From Gari tellinella (taxonomy: Eukaryota; Mollusca; Bivalvia; Cardiida; Psammobiidae): a stretch of 64,000 nt of DNA. Under the pieces are notes generated by a model, which did not search any database, was not told where the DNA came from, and was given only the letters and a program-made list of their open reading frames with translations. The stretch is taken from contig OV277861.1 of the NCBI GenBank assembly GCA_922989275.2, forward strand, positions 20,180,479-20,244,478. Reading direction: 5' to 3'. Shown one piece after another: positions 1 through 12,700 of the stretch. Position 1 is the stretch's first letter, and each line of letters opens with the position of its first letter. A program made the position numbers and the translations under genes.

Positions 1-190
1 GTAGATAAATACACATTACCAGTTGACAGTGCGATACAGAGTGATGTATTTAGCTCGAGACGTTTTTTGGCGGAAATAGCCGGTCTGACGAGGGCCTTGG
101 CGCGAGTCTGATCAGTTGTTTCCGCCAAAAACGTCGAGAGCTAAATGCAACACTCTGTAGCGCACTGCCAACTGGTAATGTGTTTATTAT
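1..190. repeat. Foldback element (long inverted repeat)
   Basis: Bases about 3-79 and 120-190 are imperfect reverse complements. The outer part reads ACACATTACCAGTTG on the left and CAACTGGTAATGTG on the right; the inner part is GACGTTTTTTGGCGGAAA against TTTCCGCCAAAAACGTC. The left arm may continue before the window. No coding content is seen. The TTTTGGCGGAAA motif recurs in family M (18586, 25915), so it may be a relative. Confidence 0.8.
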
Positions 191-354
191 ATGTCTTGAA
201 TACAAACCAGAAACAACTAAATAGTTGTTTAAATCATTTTATATCCAAAATTTATTAGTTATTTGAAGCAGAACGAGAAGTTTTGTATGCCACAAAGAAT
301 AACGCGGCACTCGTACATGTACGTAAATGACGTCACGTTAAATCGAAAGCGAGG

Positions 355-420
355 TCAGAGTAAAATACAAAGTGGCTGATACAAGGTGGCTGATACAGAC
401 TCTTGTATTTTACTCTGCAG
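355..420. repeat. Short inverted repeat
   Basis: AGAGTAAAATACAA at 357 pairs with TTGTATTTTACTCT near 401-414. The loop holds two copies of GTGGCTGATACA. This explains a short minus-strand open frame here, which is not a gene. Confidence 0.6.
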
Positions 421-467
421 ATACACGCGGAAACGCTCGATATCATTCGAAGGCATATAATAATAAC

Positions 468-577
468 TTAAAGCAGGCTGGAAGTAAAGCAGAATGTGCC
501 TTAAGGCACATTCTGCTTTACTTTCAACCTTCTTCAAGTGGTCAAAATTAAAAACATGCTATGGGGTAATGGGTTAG
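468..577 (+). repeat. Family A hairpin MITE, fragment
   Basis: Contains the near-perfect A-core palindrome (CTTAAAGCAGG ... CTGCTTTACTTTCAAC) and only the terminal motif GGGGTAATGGGTTA on the right. The left half is missing. Confidence 0.75.
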
Positions 578-892
578 GGAACAATTTGGGAATAAAGTTA
601 ATGTAATGTGAACAATGCAGTAGTTAGAAAAAATCTGCAAAAAAATGCAATTTTATTTTTAAGAATTGCGTGTAATTTATTTAAGCAGAGTTTAATGTTG
701 AAGAGACCAATGCTAGATTAGCTCTCATATTCTTTATTACTATGTTTTCCTCTATATATTTCAACCGTTATCTGCATGTACCAGTTCTGTAAATTGTAGC
801 ATTTTTCTCACAATGGATGCACAATGAATTACTCTTTATCCCACTACCCACCACCATATCTTGAGACACTTATAAACAATAATCATCTTATT

Positions 893-1036
893 ACAGGCAT
901 GAACACATATAGCCTGTGTCCAGTTTTGAAGATAGATGACAACTTAAAGCAGGTTGAAAGTAAAGCAGAATGTGCCTTAAGGTGCAGTCTGATTTACTTT
1001 CAGCCTGCTTTAAGTTATCATATAATAGAATATAGA
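893..1036 (+). repeat. Family A hairpin MITE, fragment
   Basis: The A left arm (AGCCTGTGTCCAGTTTTGAAG), the core palindrome at 942-1015 and the start of the right spacer are present. The right end is lost. Confidence 0.7.
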
Positions 1037-1339
1037 AAAAGTTTTCTAGGAGCTATAGGTTTTTTAAAAAGCAAATATTTCTTTTTTATAGAATTAAACC
1101 TATTGATTTTGAGAAACTTTAGTCTGATATAGGCTCTATAAAGAATGAATATATATTTTTTTGTTATAGGGGTAAGAAAGAAGTAAGTTTGTGATGAATC
1201 TTGATGACCTGTCTTTGCTTTGACTTTTTCTTAGCATTTTGGTAGTGAAACATGCATGGTGTGCAAATACCAAATCTCTTTCTGGGTTTATAATGGTGTC
1301 GAGACGTTTTGCAGGTCAGACTGGACATGCAGACTGGTA

Positions 1340-1432
1340 GCTTGATTTTAGTATTGAAGACATATGATACTTTAAAACAGACAGAAAGTAAAGCTCTTAA
1401 ACAATTCTGCTTTACTTTCATCTTGCTTTAAA
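1340..1432 (+). repeat. Degenerate A/D-type hairpin
   Basis: A diverged version of the AAAGTAAAGC...GCTTTACTTTC palindrome with part of the A left spacer (TTTTAGTATTGAAGACAT). Confidence 0.55.
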
Positions 1433-1628
1433 CAGAATATCACCTTAAACACAGTCATATGAAGTGATCTGGGCCCATGGGCTATGGGTTAATTTGAAGT
1501 TTTGTTATGATAAATTGGATCATTTAATGTCTCTCCTATGTCCAGTACAAATCTTGTCCTATTAGTTGAAGATACTTAGACATCTGTGAACATCCAGAAC
1601 TGTTTGACTCTGTTTTGTTGATTTTTGT

Positions 1629-1838
1629 ATAGTAAAACCTCCCTATTACAACTACTAAATTATGTAAATTATTGGATGTTTATGACAGGTGACTGCTTAA
1701 AGCAATGTGACAGTAAAACAGAAAGCTCCTTTAGGAGCTTTCTGTTTAACTTTCACCTTGCTTTAAGCTGTCACCTTTCTTTTATACAATCAATTTAGGC
1801 CTTCGTGTAAATGGTCGTAATAGAGGGGTTTTATTGTA
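1629..1838. repeat. Family D MITE (pogo/Tigger-like ends, TA site)
   Basis: The ends read TAGTAAAACCTCCCTATTAC and AATAGAGGGGTTTTATTGTA and are bounded by TA. The centre is a long palindrome with arms GCTTAAAGCAATGTGACAG and CTTTCACCTTGCTTTAAGC around AGCTCCTTTAGGAGCT. CAGTAAAACCTC ends with TA target sites are typical of pogo/Tigger-type Tc1-mariner MITEs. Confidence 0.85.
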
Positions 1839-2090
1839 TTCTTCTTCTTAAGCTAGTTAAGATCAGTTTAAGTTGTTTCCCTTCTGTTTGTGACCAAATT
1901 TCTCTACCTATGTAACATCTTTACTGGTGACTTTTCTTTTCCTTGTGTGTACCTTAAGATAGAAAGTAGATATTTTTGTAATATTTCTTTAAACGGAAAA
2001 GGTGATATCATTTTAAGCATTACTTTTGTTTAAACAATATTTGTTGATTATTTGACAATTTTCCAGGACTTTATGTGAAAGAGATTTAGG

Positions 2091-2340
2091 TACCCATTAT
2101 CCCATAGCCTGTTTCTTGTATTAAAGACATGTGACCTCTTAAAACATGTTGAAAGTAAAGCAGAATGTGCCTAAAGGCACATTCTGCTTTACTTTCAGCC
2201 TGTTTTACCAGTAATCTACAATCTGCCAGGATTTAGAAAATATTTCTAAGGGTACATATTCCTGACTGTATAAATAATTATTGGAAATATAGATAGATAA
2301 TTGGAATAGATAAAAGCCCTTTTATGGGGTAATGGGTTAA
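2091..2340 (+). repeat. Family A hairpin MITE, full length
   Basis: Runs from TACCCATTATCCCATAGCC to TATGGGGTAATGGGTTAA. About 250 bp: terminal inverted repeats of roughly 15 bp, an off-centre palindrome of about 70 bp, and an asymmetric AT-rich spacer. Confidence 0.85.
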
Positions 2341-3089
2341 ACAAATTGTATTTTAACAATTTCTAAATCATATCTCCACACAGGTCTATATTGTGACTAC
2401 TCAGAAAATTTGCCTGTTTGAAATGATTACATTGAGTTGTCACAACATAAATTTAGTGTGTACATAAGGAAGGATGTATTTGCATAATTTCCGTTACCTT
2501 AGAGCCATGGGTATGTCTCATTAAAAACACATGTAAATGCATTTTAATAAATTTTATAGCATTACATAAAACCATTTTATTCTATCAAAATGCCTGACTT
2601 TGTAATTCTATGCTGTTTTTATGTGCTTCATAAATCTGATTAATGCTAAAATTGTTGTATAATGAAAAATATAAGACTAATAAATGTTTTCATCCTCTTT
2701 CATGTTAAGGAAAAATGGACAGCTGTTTTTAAAAATGATTGTATTGTGTGTTGAATATGAATAGCTAATTAATATATAAATTCGAGACATTTCTTTATAG
2801 TGAAATAAAGAATTTGAATTTAAGTTAAACCTTGTGCTGTCAGCATATATTGACACTTTTTGAAAACAGTGTAGACTCGGATCAGACAGCCTGAAGAAGT
2901 TGTCTAATTAGGATCTGCACTTTTTTTTATAAGAGCTGTCTGAGTTTGCACTCTATCCTAGGAAAACGTTCCTTCTTTTGGTAGCCAATGTAATAATTCA
3001 GATCTTCAGGTAATAGATGTTCATAGTACAGAGTTTAATTTATATTAATGAATTAATATTAATGAATGGATGGTTATCCTCACTGAAAT
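2341..3089. other. Intronic AT-rich stretch
   Basis: No exon or open frame stands out. A weak hairpin at about 2868-2932 (CAGTGTAGACTCGGATCAGA ... GGATCTGCACT) is a diverged copy of the CAAACAGTGTAGACC-type core found in families B and N. Confidence 0.5.
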
Positions 3090-3328
3090 TAACCCATAGC
3101 ACGTTTCTTAAGTTTTGAAAATAGTTTACCACTTAAAGCAGGTTGAAACTAAAGCCTTAAGGCACATTCTGCTTTACTTTCAGCCTGCTTTAAGTTATCA
3201 TCTAATAGAATATAGAAAATATTTCTTATGATACATATTCATGACTATATAAATTTGAACTATTTTCTTTAATAATTAAAGGAATAAATAAGAGGCGTAA
3301 AAAGGCGTATTTATGGAGTAACAGGTTA
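3090..3328 (+). repeat. Family A hairpin MITE
   Basis: Begins TTAACCCATAGCACG and ends ATGGAGTAACAGGTTAA. The core has a short internal deletion in its left arm. It ends 87 bp before the acceptor of exon 1. Confidence 0.85.
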
Positions 3329-3415
3329 AAAACAAACTGTTCCAAGCAGGGTAAGTGGACACGTGGATTAGTTTAAATTAATGTAGAATATTGATGATGT
3401 TTTCCCCTCTCCCAG

Positions 3416-3758
3416 GCCTCAAGTACCTGCTCATGAAGGAAGCCTATAGCGACGCCTACATACTGCACGAGGACTCCGAGCTTAGTAAACTGAATGAAGG
3501 TAAAATGAATGCAAGCAAAAAGCAACGACCACCAAGCATCGCAGATGTTGATATAAAACCGAGCCTGGTCACTGACCCGCGGAAAGAACTTGATGAAACT
3601 TGGACAACGTGGTGGAAGTTTCAACCATTGTGGAAGATTCGGAACTATTTTGGGGAAAAGATTGCAATTTATTTTGCGTGGTGTGGGATGCTGCTGACAT
3701 CACTGTGGATTCCCGTGCTGTTTGGATTAGCATGTTTCATATACGGGGTGGTAGAAAG
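3416..3758 (+). CDS. Anoctamin exon 1 of window (pre-TM1 region and TM1)
   Basis: Acceptor CTCTCCCAG|GC, donor AAAG|GTGAGT. Starts with two bases of a split codon and ends with two (AG). It encodes the end of the cytosolic domain ([17 protein letters not shown], like the family's ...YEAAYPLHDG), a Lys-rich linker, [19 protein letters not shown] and TM1 (about residues 83-110). The RNYFGEKI motif is a family signature. The open frame extends upstream to 3391, but that part is intron. Confidence 0.93.
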
Positions 3759-6700
3759 GTGAGTTACAGCAATAGCCTGTTTCACAGACATAATCTTAAC
3801 TCTTTGCATGCTGGGTAATTTTTTCGTCTGTAAAAATTGTCGTCTGCTACTGTTATAAAAATAGAATTGTCAAAATATATTTTCAAAATGGGGTCAGAGT
3901 GTCAAACAATTTGGATCCTGATGAGATGCTTAACACTATGCGGTGTCTCATCAGGATCTAAACTGTTTGCAAAGGTAATCACTGTGGAACATGTATCTGC
4001 CGCTAGCATGCAAAGAGTTAAACAATTACACCATAGATGGGTTTTTTTGGCATCTAATTTATTTCTTCTCTGAAGAAAAAAGTTCAATTTATACATTCAT
4101 GAATATGCTCAGTGAGAAATTTATTCTATATCCTGGCAGATGGTAGCTTAAAGCAGATTGAAAGTAAAGCAGAATGTGCCTAAGGCACATTCTGCTTTAC
4201 TTTCAATCTTCTTTAAGTGGTTACTTGTCTTCAAAACTAGAAACAGGCCATGGAGTAAAGATTTAACCCTTCTCCTGCTATAAGTGATGCTTTTTTGGAA
4301 CCAGTGTAGACCCACAACTGATATCTCCTGGGTTCAGAGGGTTAGAGCAGAATAAAAGTAGGAACTATCTACTTTACTTTCATCATGTTTTAAGCTGACA
4401 GTTTTAATCAACATCTTCAATGAGTCTTCTTAAGAAATGCTTACAATTTTACTGTATCTCTAACCCACTACCGATAGCTTGTTTCTAGTTCTGCTTTATT
4501 TTCAGCCTGATTTTAGATACTATCTGCTGGAATATAGAAACTATTTCTTATGATACAAATTCGTGACTGTATAAGTTGGAACTATTTTCTTTAGTGGAGG
4601 AATAAATTAAAGGTGTAAAAGGGTGTATGCATTAGGTAATGGGTTAATCTTCAATTTGCTAATTTTCAAAGGACTCATCCTGCTAGATTATGGTAAATGG
4701 CTGGTATGAATTTACTCTTGAAGGGTTTGTTTCCAAAAAATTTAAACGTATAACAAACAGTGTAGACCTAGAGTAGATGCCTTAGGGCTCATTCTGCTTT
4801 ACTTTCAACATGCTTTAACTCTTTGAACCCTAGTCCCGCATATAGGCGTCCTTTTCAAACAGTGTACATGTGAATAGTACACTTGCCCTATGCAAACAGT
4901 GAAGACCCAGATCAGAGGGCTCCGAAAGGAGCCCTCTGATCAGGGTCTTCTCTGTTTGTCATAATGCCAAACATTGACAAAAACAACCCTTAAAAGTCAG
5001 AAATGGACTAGACTTAAATGGAAACTGGAATTGTCTATTTAAAGTTTCAGGGAGGAAAGAGTTAAGGGATCACCTATTTTCAATACTTGAAATAGGCTAT
5101 GAGTAGTTTGACTGTTATTTTCTATTTCTATTTCAGCGCGGAAAGAGCGAGTGAAAATGATGTGCCAACTCCCCCCAATCTTACTGCACAAGAAGAGTAA
5201 GAACTTATCATGGTTTAAATTCAGCTTTGAGTAACGTCAAATATGCGGCAGTTGGTCTTACTCTACTGTGTGTGTTAGTACACTGTTTGACACCAACATG
5301 CATCTAAAGCATTTTATGTAGCTGTATTATATACGGTATTTGGGAGTGTAGACCAAACTCAGATACAGAGCCTGGGATGACAATGTTGCTTCATCAGACC
5401 CCCTTCTGTACAATGTTGTAATGTAATGCAGCTTTTCTCATGGCACGGCTCATATTTCCTTAGCAAGCCTGACCCATTTTGTACACATAATACAGACACT
5501 ACCAGGGCTCCAGATAAGAGGGAGTAAACTGCACAAATCCAACATTTTCTCAATTATTCCAACACCAAATCCTATGATGTTACTACTCATTAGAATCGTC
5601 TCTTTGAGACGATTCAAATGAGTAGTGACACCATAGGGTTTAAAGCAGAAATAAAGATTTTAGTTTTTGAAATACCCCCCTTATCTGGAGCCCTGCACTA
5701 CCGGGCTTAACCGGAGTTCATTTTCTGAATAACAGCTACACTCTGACATCTTAAAACTTTTCTGATGTGTCAAAACAAAACCAAAAATAAGATTCTGTTT
5801 TTAGGGGCACTATATTTAGAACGGGTTTGGACATTGCATGAATTAGTTTTTTAAAAAAAAGAGCCGATTCTGAGATAGTTGAGCTTTTTGAGCTTTGTAT
5901 TGACATGTCAGTGTTACTGAATTCCAGCATGAGAGCATTTTTTTTTCTTCAAAGAAACCAAAAGTAGAAAGATGGACAGTTTCGGCCCCTCTGGCATTCG
6001 CATTTTTCCAATTTTGCAAATTTGTGTCTGGATCCATTTTCAATGCTGCCTGAAAGGGTCACATTTTACAGGAGATCATTGATATTCAAGAATTAGGAAG
6101 TGCCCAACCTGGCCTTTCAGAAAAGTCTTACAACGCGATGTGAAAATGATAACTTTTTATTCTTCGGAAGCCAAAATGGGCCATAAATGTCAAAATGTTT
6201 TTATATGTTATGGGAGTGGAAAGGATATATATTATACAGTGACCGGAGACTAATGACAAACAGCTATTTTGTTTCCCATGCTGTACTTGTTAAACCCTTT
6301 GCTTTTAACTATACAGCTATCAAAAACAAGATTTAGATTTAAAATTTCACTTCATAATTATCACTTACTCACCTTTATTGATAAAGACATGAATAAAATA
6401 AAATTTCTTTATTTTACTATTTGTTTTACTTTTTTTCAGATTAAAACACCGGATGGGAAAGTTGTATAACACATTGAGAGGATCATTTGATAACAGTGTT
6501 ACCCCTTACTTTGCCCTAGTCATCTGTCTCTGGGGTAAGTTAAAACATATTAGCCTTGGACAACTAACCAGTAACTCTTTCATTCTGCTTTACTTTCATC
6601 TTGTGTTACATCCCACACACTGACCTCTCTGTGTGTACTATAAATAGCATAGCCGCGTCAAATTATATCTCCAGTACCGAGCTCCTGAGTTAGCGAGTTG

Positions 6701-9700
6701 ACTCTTTAGCTCAGAGGTTATGATATTGGACTGTCACGCCAGCGCCCCGGTTTCGATCCCCACCAGGGGATTCTCATAATTTCCAATGTGGATTTTTCTG
6801 CTATGTTTCGTTACAAGAGTTGCTCGTAAGACCTGCTTTAAGCTACCATCTGCTAGGATAAAAATCCGAAGAGTTCGGAAAAATTGGAAATGTTAATTAC
6901 CTTTGCAAACAATATGGATCTGAGACTGAGATGGCGTTGCATTGTTATGTATCATCTCATCAGGATCCAACCTGTTTGACATTCTGATCTTATTTTGAAG
7001 ATAGATATTTTTTGCAGACAACAAATTTAATTAACATACATAGAGTTAAGAAGAATAGAGAACAGAAACAGACAGCTCCTTCAACCCATTACCCCAAGGC
7101 CTGTTTCTAGTTTTCAAGGTAGATGACCACTTAAAGCAAGTTGAAAGTAAAGCAGAATGCACCTTAACTCTTTCCTCCCTGAAACTTCAAATGGACAATC
7201 CCAGTTTCCATTTTAGTCTAGTCCATTTCTGACTTTAAAGGGTTGTTTTTGTCAATGTTTGACATTGTGACAAACAGTGAAGACCCTTTTGGAGCCCTCT
7301 GATCTGGGTCTTCACTGTTTGTATAGGACATGTGTACTATTCACATGTACACTGTTTGAAAAGCACGCCTATATGCGGGACTAAGGTTCAAAGAGTTAAA
7401 GCAAGTTGAAAGCAAAGCAGAATGCACCTTAAGGCATGGTCTGTTTTACTGTCACCTTGCTTTAAAGCGACTCGCAACCGGATGGTGTACTTGTCAAAAT
7501 AAAATAAAATACTCAAATAAAAGCAAATTTGTGGCATTATTTGGCTTCTGACATTAAAAAAATATGATCAGTCAAGAATCGTCACCGAATCTTAGTTTTT
7601 TAGATATTTTCCATCGTTTTTCTATAGCGTTAGCTAACGGTATAGTTGTTGTTGTTGCTTCTCTACACGGGCTCAGACATAAACACGAGCCGAATTACGA
7701 AGTTGTATGCACTTTCGATCGCTATACATTGAAATACGTTAAATCGATCCGAGATAAACGGATAGTTCCGTGGTCCATTGGTCTAAGCGGTTTCCCCTAT
7801 TTTGCCTTCTGTCCACCAATGCCGGGCCCCGGGTTCGAATCCCACCAGAGACCAGTATTTTTTTTATTGAAATACATTTTTTTTAAACAGAATTTCTTAT
7901 CCTAAACTAATTCTTTATCATTTATATAAGCGTTTGACTCATATTTACAAATTACTATTTTTAATGCACCATCTGGTTGCGAGTCGCTTTAAGCTGTCAC
8001 CTGTCTTTTATACAACCAATTAGCCTTCATTTTAGTGGTTGTTATAGAGGGGTTTTACTATTCCTGTCTCCCCGTACAGGTACAGTGTTTCTAGAACTGT
8101 GGAAGCGTCATGATCACAGGCTGGCCTATGAGTGGGATGTGGACCAGTTTGAACAAAATGAGCCAGATAGACCTCAGTTCTTTGGCACCAAAGTGAAAAA
8201 GGTAAGAACAGTATGACTACAATTTATTATAACGACTTTTGGCCAATCAGAGTCAGTTAAAACTTCTTCCTTTCTTGTGAAGACTGGTTTATTCCCGCCA
8301 AAATGAACATTAAAATTTGATTGGCAGATTATCGTTGCTGGCAGCTTCAAATAGCTTAAAATAGTGTGTATAGAATTGCAACCACCAATTGCATGTCACA
8401 TAGTGATATAGCTTTGTAAACAATATTCCGTATTTGGATTTATGGGCGGTTTAAATCGGTTAGACTGCAAAGGACAAGTCTTTGTGAAATAGACGGGCTT
8501 CGCTAACGCTCCCCAGTCTTTTTTCACGAAGACTTGTCCTAATGCAGTCTAACCTTTATACAGATGCTATTCTTTCCCATTTTATTGCAACCGAAACACA
8601 ATATACTAAAATGTAGAAAATTACAATTATTTGCAATTTCTAACTATTAATTCAAAGAAGTTTTTATGTTTATAACTCAATTTTAAAAAAATAAAGTAGG
8701 AAAAGGAATGACTCTTTGTTGACAAAGCCTGACTAAGTGTTGTTCAAATTAACTTGTCATTTACAAACAGTGTACCTCTGAAGATTACCCTTGTTCCATG
8801 CAACCAGTGTAGACCCTGATCAGAGGGCTCCTTAAGGAGCCCTCTGATCAGGGTCTACACTGTTTGTCATTTTGAAATATATTGTTAAAATAAACCCTAA
8901 ACAGCCAAAAATGGACTAAACTTATTTTGAAATTGGAACTGTCCATTTAAGTTTCAGGGTGAATGAGTTAACAATATTTGTTGTTGCTTTTTTCAGGATC
9001 CAGTTACCCAGGAGGACAACTGGTTTTATCCGTTCAAAAGACAAATACTCAAGTTTTGCCTGTCTGCCTCAGCTTTGATATTCATGGTGAGCATGTAGCC
9101 CTTTTTGTTAAATACCTAGAAGATTTTACCAAGTAGCTCTTTTTAGCTCACCTGAGCCAAAGGCTCAAGGTGAGCTATTGGGATGGCCCTGTGTCCGGCG
9201 TCGTGCATTGTCCGTCGTCCCTTGTCGTTAACAATTGCTTCAAATGACATCTCCTCCTATACCGCTTGACAGAATTCAACCAAACTTTACATAAATGTTC
9301 CTTGGGTCAAGCTCTTTCAAATTTGTTCAAAGAATTAAAAACAATGCAGAACTCTGGTTGCCATAAAGTGAAAAAATAAGGAAATCTTAAAAAATCTTCT
9401 TGTCTGAAACTACAAGGGCCAGAGCTTAGATATTTGACACATAGCATCGCCTACAGGTCCTCTATCAAATTTTTTTCAAATCATGCCCCCTGGGTCAAAA
9501 TTGGCCCCGCCCCGGGGGTCACAGTTTTACAAAGAGTTATATAGTGAAATTTTCAAACGTCTTCTTCTCTGAAACTAATATGGCCTGAGCTTTGATATTT
9601 GGCATGGTGACACTTCTAGATGTCCTATACCAAAATTGTTCAAATGGTTTTGGTCAATTGCATAACTAGGTCACAGGAGCTAAAAATAGATTTTTTTCAA

Positions 9701-12700
9701 TGAAAACTTAAAAAATCTTCTTGTCTGAAACTACAAGGGCCAGAGCTTAGATATTTGGCACATAGCATCGCCTACAGGTCCTTTATCAAGTTTGTTCAAA
9801 TTATGCCCCTGGGGGTCAAAATTGGCCCCGCTCTGGGGTCACAGTTTTACATAGAATTATATAGAGACAATTTCAAATGTCTTCTTCTCTGACACTAATA
9901 TGGCCAGAGCTTTTATATTCGGTATGGTGACACTTTTAAATATTCTTTACATATTTTGTTCAAATTGTTCCGGTCTTTTGCATATCTAGGTCAGTCCTGG
10001 ACATAAATCATTATCTCCATTTTTCAGCTATTCTCAGGTGAGCGAAATATGCCCCATAGGGCTCTTGTTTAAAAATGCTTAAAGCTGGTTATTTACTTTG
10101 ATAGCCATCTGTCTAAATGTAGGAAAACTTTCCAATGGCTCCTCAATATGTCTTGAACAAGCTTGCAACCTGCATGGTTTCAAGTGCAAGCTACTTGCTG
10201 GTGGCAAGCTTGCAGGATAAGCTTGCACAAGGTGCCCCAAGCTAGCAAAGTGTTTCCAAATGCAAACTACTTACTGACAGCAAGCTTGCAGGATTAGCTT
10301 GCACAAGGTTGCACTCTATCTTGCCGCAACCTTGTGACAAGTTTGCAATGCAATTTAAACTGCAAACCACATCATGGCAGCAAGCTTGCCGCTACCTTGC
10401 AGGATTACCTTGCATTTACTTGCCGCATGCTTGCTAAAAGCTACTGCATGGCTGCAAGCTTGTGGGATTTGCTTGCACAAGGTTACAATTCTAACTTGCA
10501 GCAAGTTTGGACAAGCTTGCAATGAGGTTCCAAATGCAAGCTACTTGATCAAGTTTGCGGCTAGCTTGCAGGATCAGTTTGCACAAGGTTGCAATTCTAA
10601 CATGCCGCAAGCTTGCTATAAGCTTTTGACAAGCTTGCAATGCAGACCAAATGCAAACTACTGCATGATGGCAAGCTTGTTGCTAGCTTGCAGGATTTGC
10701 TTCCACAAAGTTGTTATTCTTACTTGCTGCATGTTTGCGACAAGCTTGCAATGAGGTCCAAATGCAAGCTACTTAATCAAGCTTGTCATGAGCTTGGGGC
10801 TAGCTTGCAGGATTAGCTTGCACAAGGTTGCAAAACTAACTTACCACAAGTCTGCAATGTAGATCCAAATGCAAGCTACTTGATGAAGCTTGCCATAAGC
10901 TTACGGCTTGTTTACAGGATTAGCTTGCACAAGCTTTAGCTTGCAATCCTAACTTGCCAAAAGCTTGCAGCATGGTTCCAAATGCAAGCTGGTAAAAGTT
11001 GCTAGTATTTTCTGTTTTGGTGTAAGAACTTTTCTTTTTTTATTTCAGATTTGTATAGTATGTATCAGTGTAGCTGGTGTCATTGTCTACCGAGTCATCG
11101 TCAGTGTAGACTACTGTACCGAGCTCAGTTCCATTGAGTGCCTTTTCTCCACTACAATCATCTCTGCCGTGCTCAACGCCATCTCTATTCTTCTCCTCGG
11201 AAGGGTAAGAATTTATTTTCCACTGTTGCTTATGCTTACTGTTAACTCCATAGCCTGTTTCTAGTATTGAAGATCGGTGAACACTTAACTCTTTGAACCC
11301 TAGTCCTGCATATAGGCGTGCTTTTCAAACAGTGTACATTTGAATAGTACACGTGTCATGTGCAAACAGTGAAGACCCAGATCAGAGGGCTCCGAAAGGA
11401 GCCCTCTGATCAGGGTCTTCACTGTTTGTTGTAATGCCAAACATCGACAAAAACAACCCTTTAAAGTCAGAAATGGACTAGACTTAGATGGAAACTGGAA
11501 TTGTCCATTTAAAGTTTCAGGGAGGAAAGAGTTAAAGCAGAAAAGTAAAGCAGAATGTGCCTTAACCCTTTCACTCTCAATGAAGCTTATAAGTGCGTTT
11601 GCAAACAGTTTGGATCCTGATCAGTCGCATTTCTTCAGTCAAACTGCCTTATTTCTTAACTTTGAAACGACATTGCAGACAACAAAATTGAAGCAGACAA
11701 CAATAAAATGGTGAAGGGGTAAAATCTCCCATAATGCGGCCTCTCATCTGGATCCAAACTGTTTGCAAAAGTAATCATAGTTTCACTGCTGGCATGAAAA
11801 GATTTATTATATGATATAAACATTGTTTTCTACATAGTAATTACTATCTTTACTGAATGCTCCTATATTATTTTGCAGTTTTATGACTGGGTAGCCTTGA
11901 AGTTAACAGAATGGGGTAAGCAAACTGTGAATAAAACAGAGTTCTAGGGCTGCCATTTCTCCGGATATTTTCGAAATCTTCCAATTTTTATCCTAGCAGA
12001 TAAGCTTTACTTTCAACCTGCTTTAAGTAATCGCGCTTGAAAAATAGACAGATTGGAAATCTTAGGATTTTTCATGATCAACTTATGGCAGCCCTGGAGT
12101 ACTTTACACATTTGTAGGAACAATTTCAACATTCATTTATGTGGACAGACATCTTGTCATAAAACAGTCTTTAACACATGTGGCAGCTTGATGCATGGCA
12201 AAGGCTTAACAGAAAGCTTTGAGCTTTCTGCCTTTATTTTCTTTGCATTAACCCCTAATGACCTTAAAATGCATCATTTAGTTTAAACTGTATTTATTTC
12301 ATAATTTTCACATACAAAAATATACATGCATGTATTAGAAAAAAAGTTACACAAACTTATATAAATTATTCTCCATGTTAATGAAAATGCATCATTTACA
12401 AACAGTATACCTGTGAAGAGTACATATGTCCTATTCAAACAGTATAGACCCAGATCAGAGGACTCCTATAAGAGCCCTCTGATCAGGATGTGTACTGTTT
12501 ATTTTATGCAGTGTGTTGTAAAAAAACAACCCATCTTAAATGTTCAAAAATTGGCTAGGGTGATTTAGAAACTGGAATTGTCCATTTGAAGTTTCAGTGG
12601 TTAATGAGTTAAATTTTAACCCTTTCCCAGATTAATTTAATTTATTCCTCCACTGAAGAAAATAATTCCAATTACAGTCATGAACATGTACCATAAGAAA

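Noticed and set aside
3391..3415. Methionine start MMMFSP upstream of exon 1
   Set aside because: It lies in the polypyrimidine tract and acceptor of the intron; the anoctamin domain clearly begins mid-protein here.
6690..6790. A true tRNA gene
   Set aside because: Boxes are present but the acceptor and anticodon stems do not pair; the same applies at 7779, 22853, 34640, 48490 and 58940.
7564..7905. 113-codon open frame
   Set aside because: It lies wholly inside the TTAA-flanked repeat; the second copy at 48183 does not keep it.
10334..10754. Two overlapping open frames in the AAGCTT region
   Set aside because: They follow the satellite period and encode repeated Leu/Ala/Cys stretches without family resemblance.
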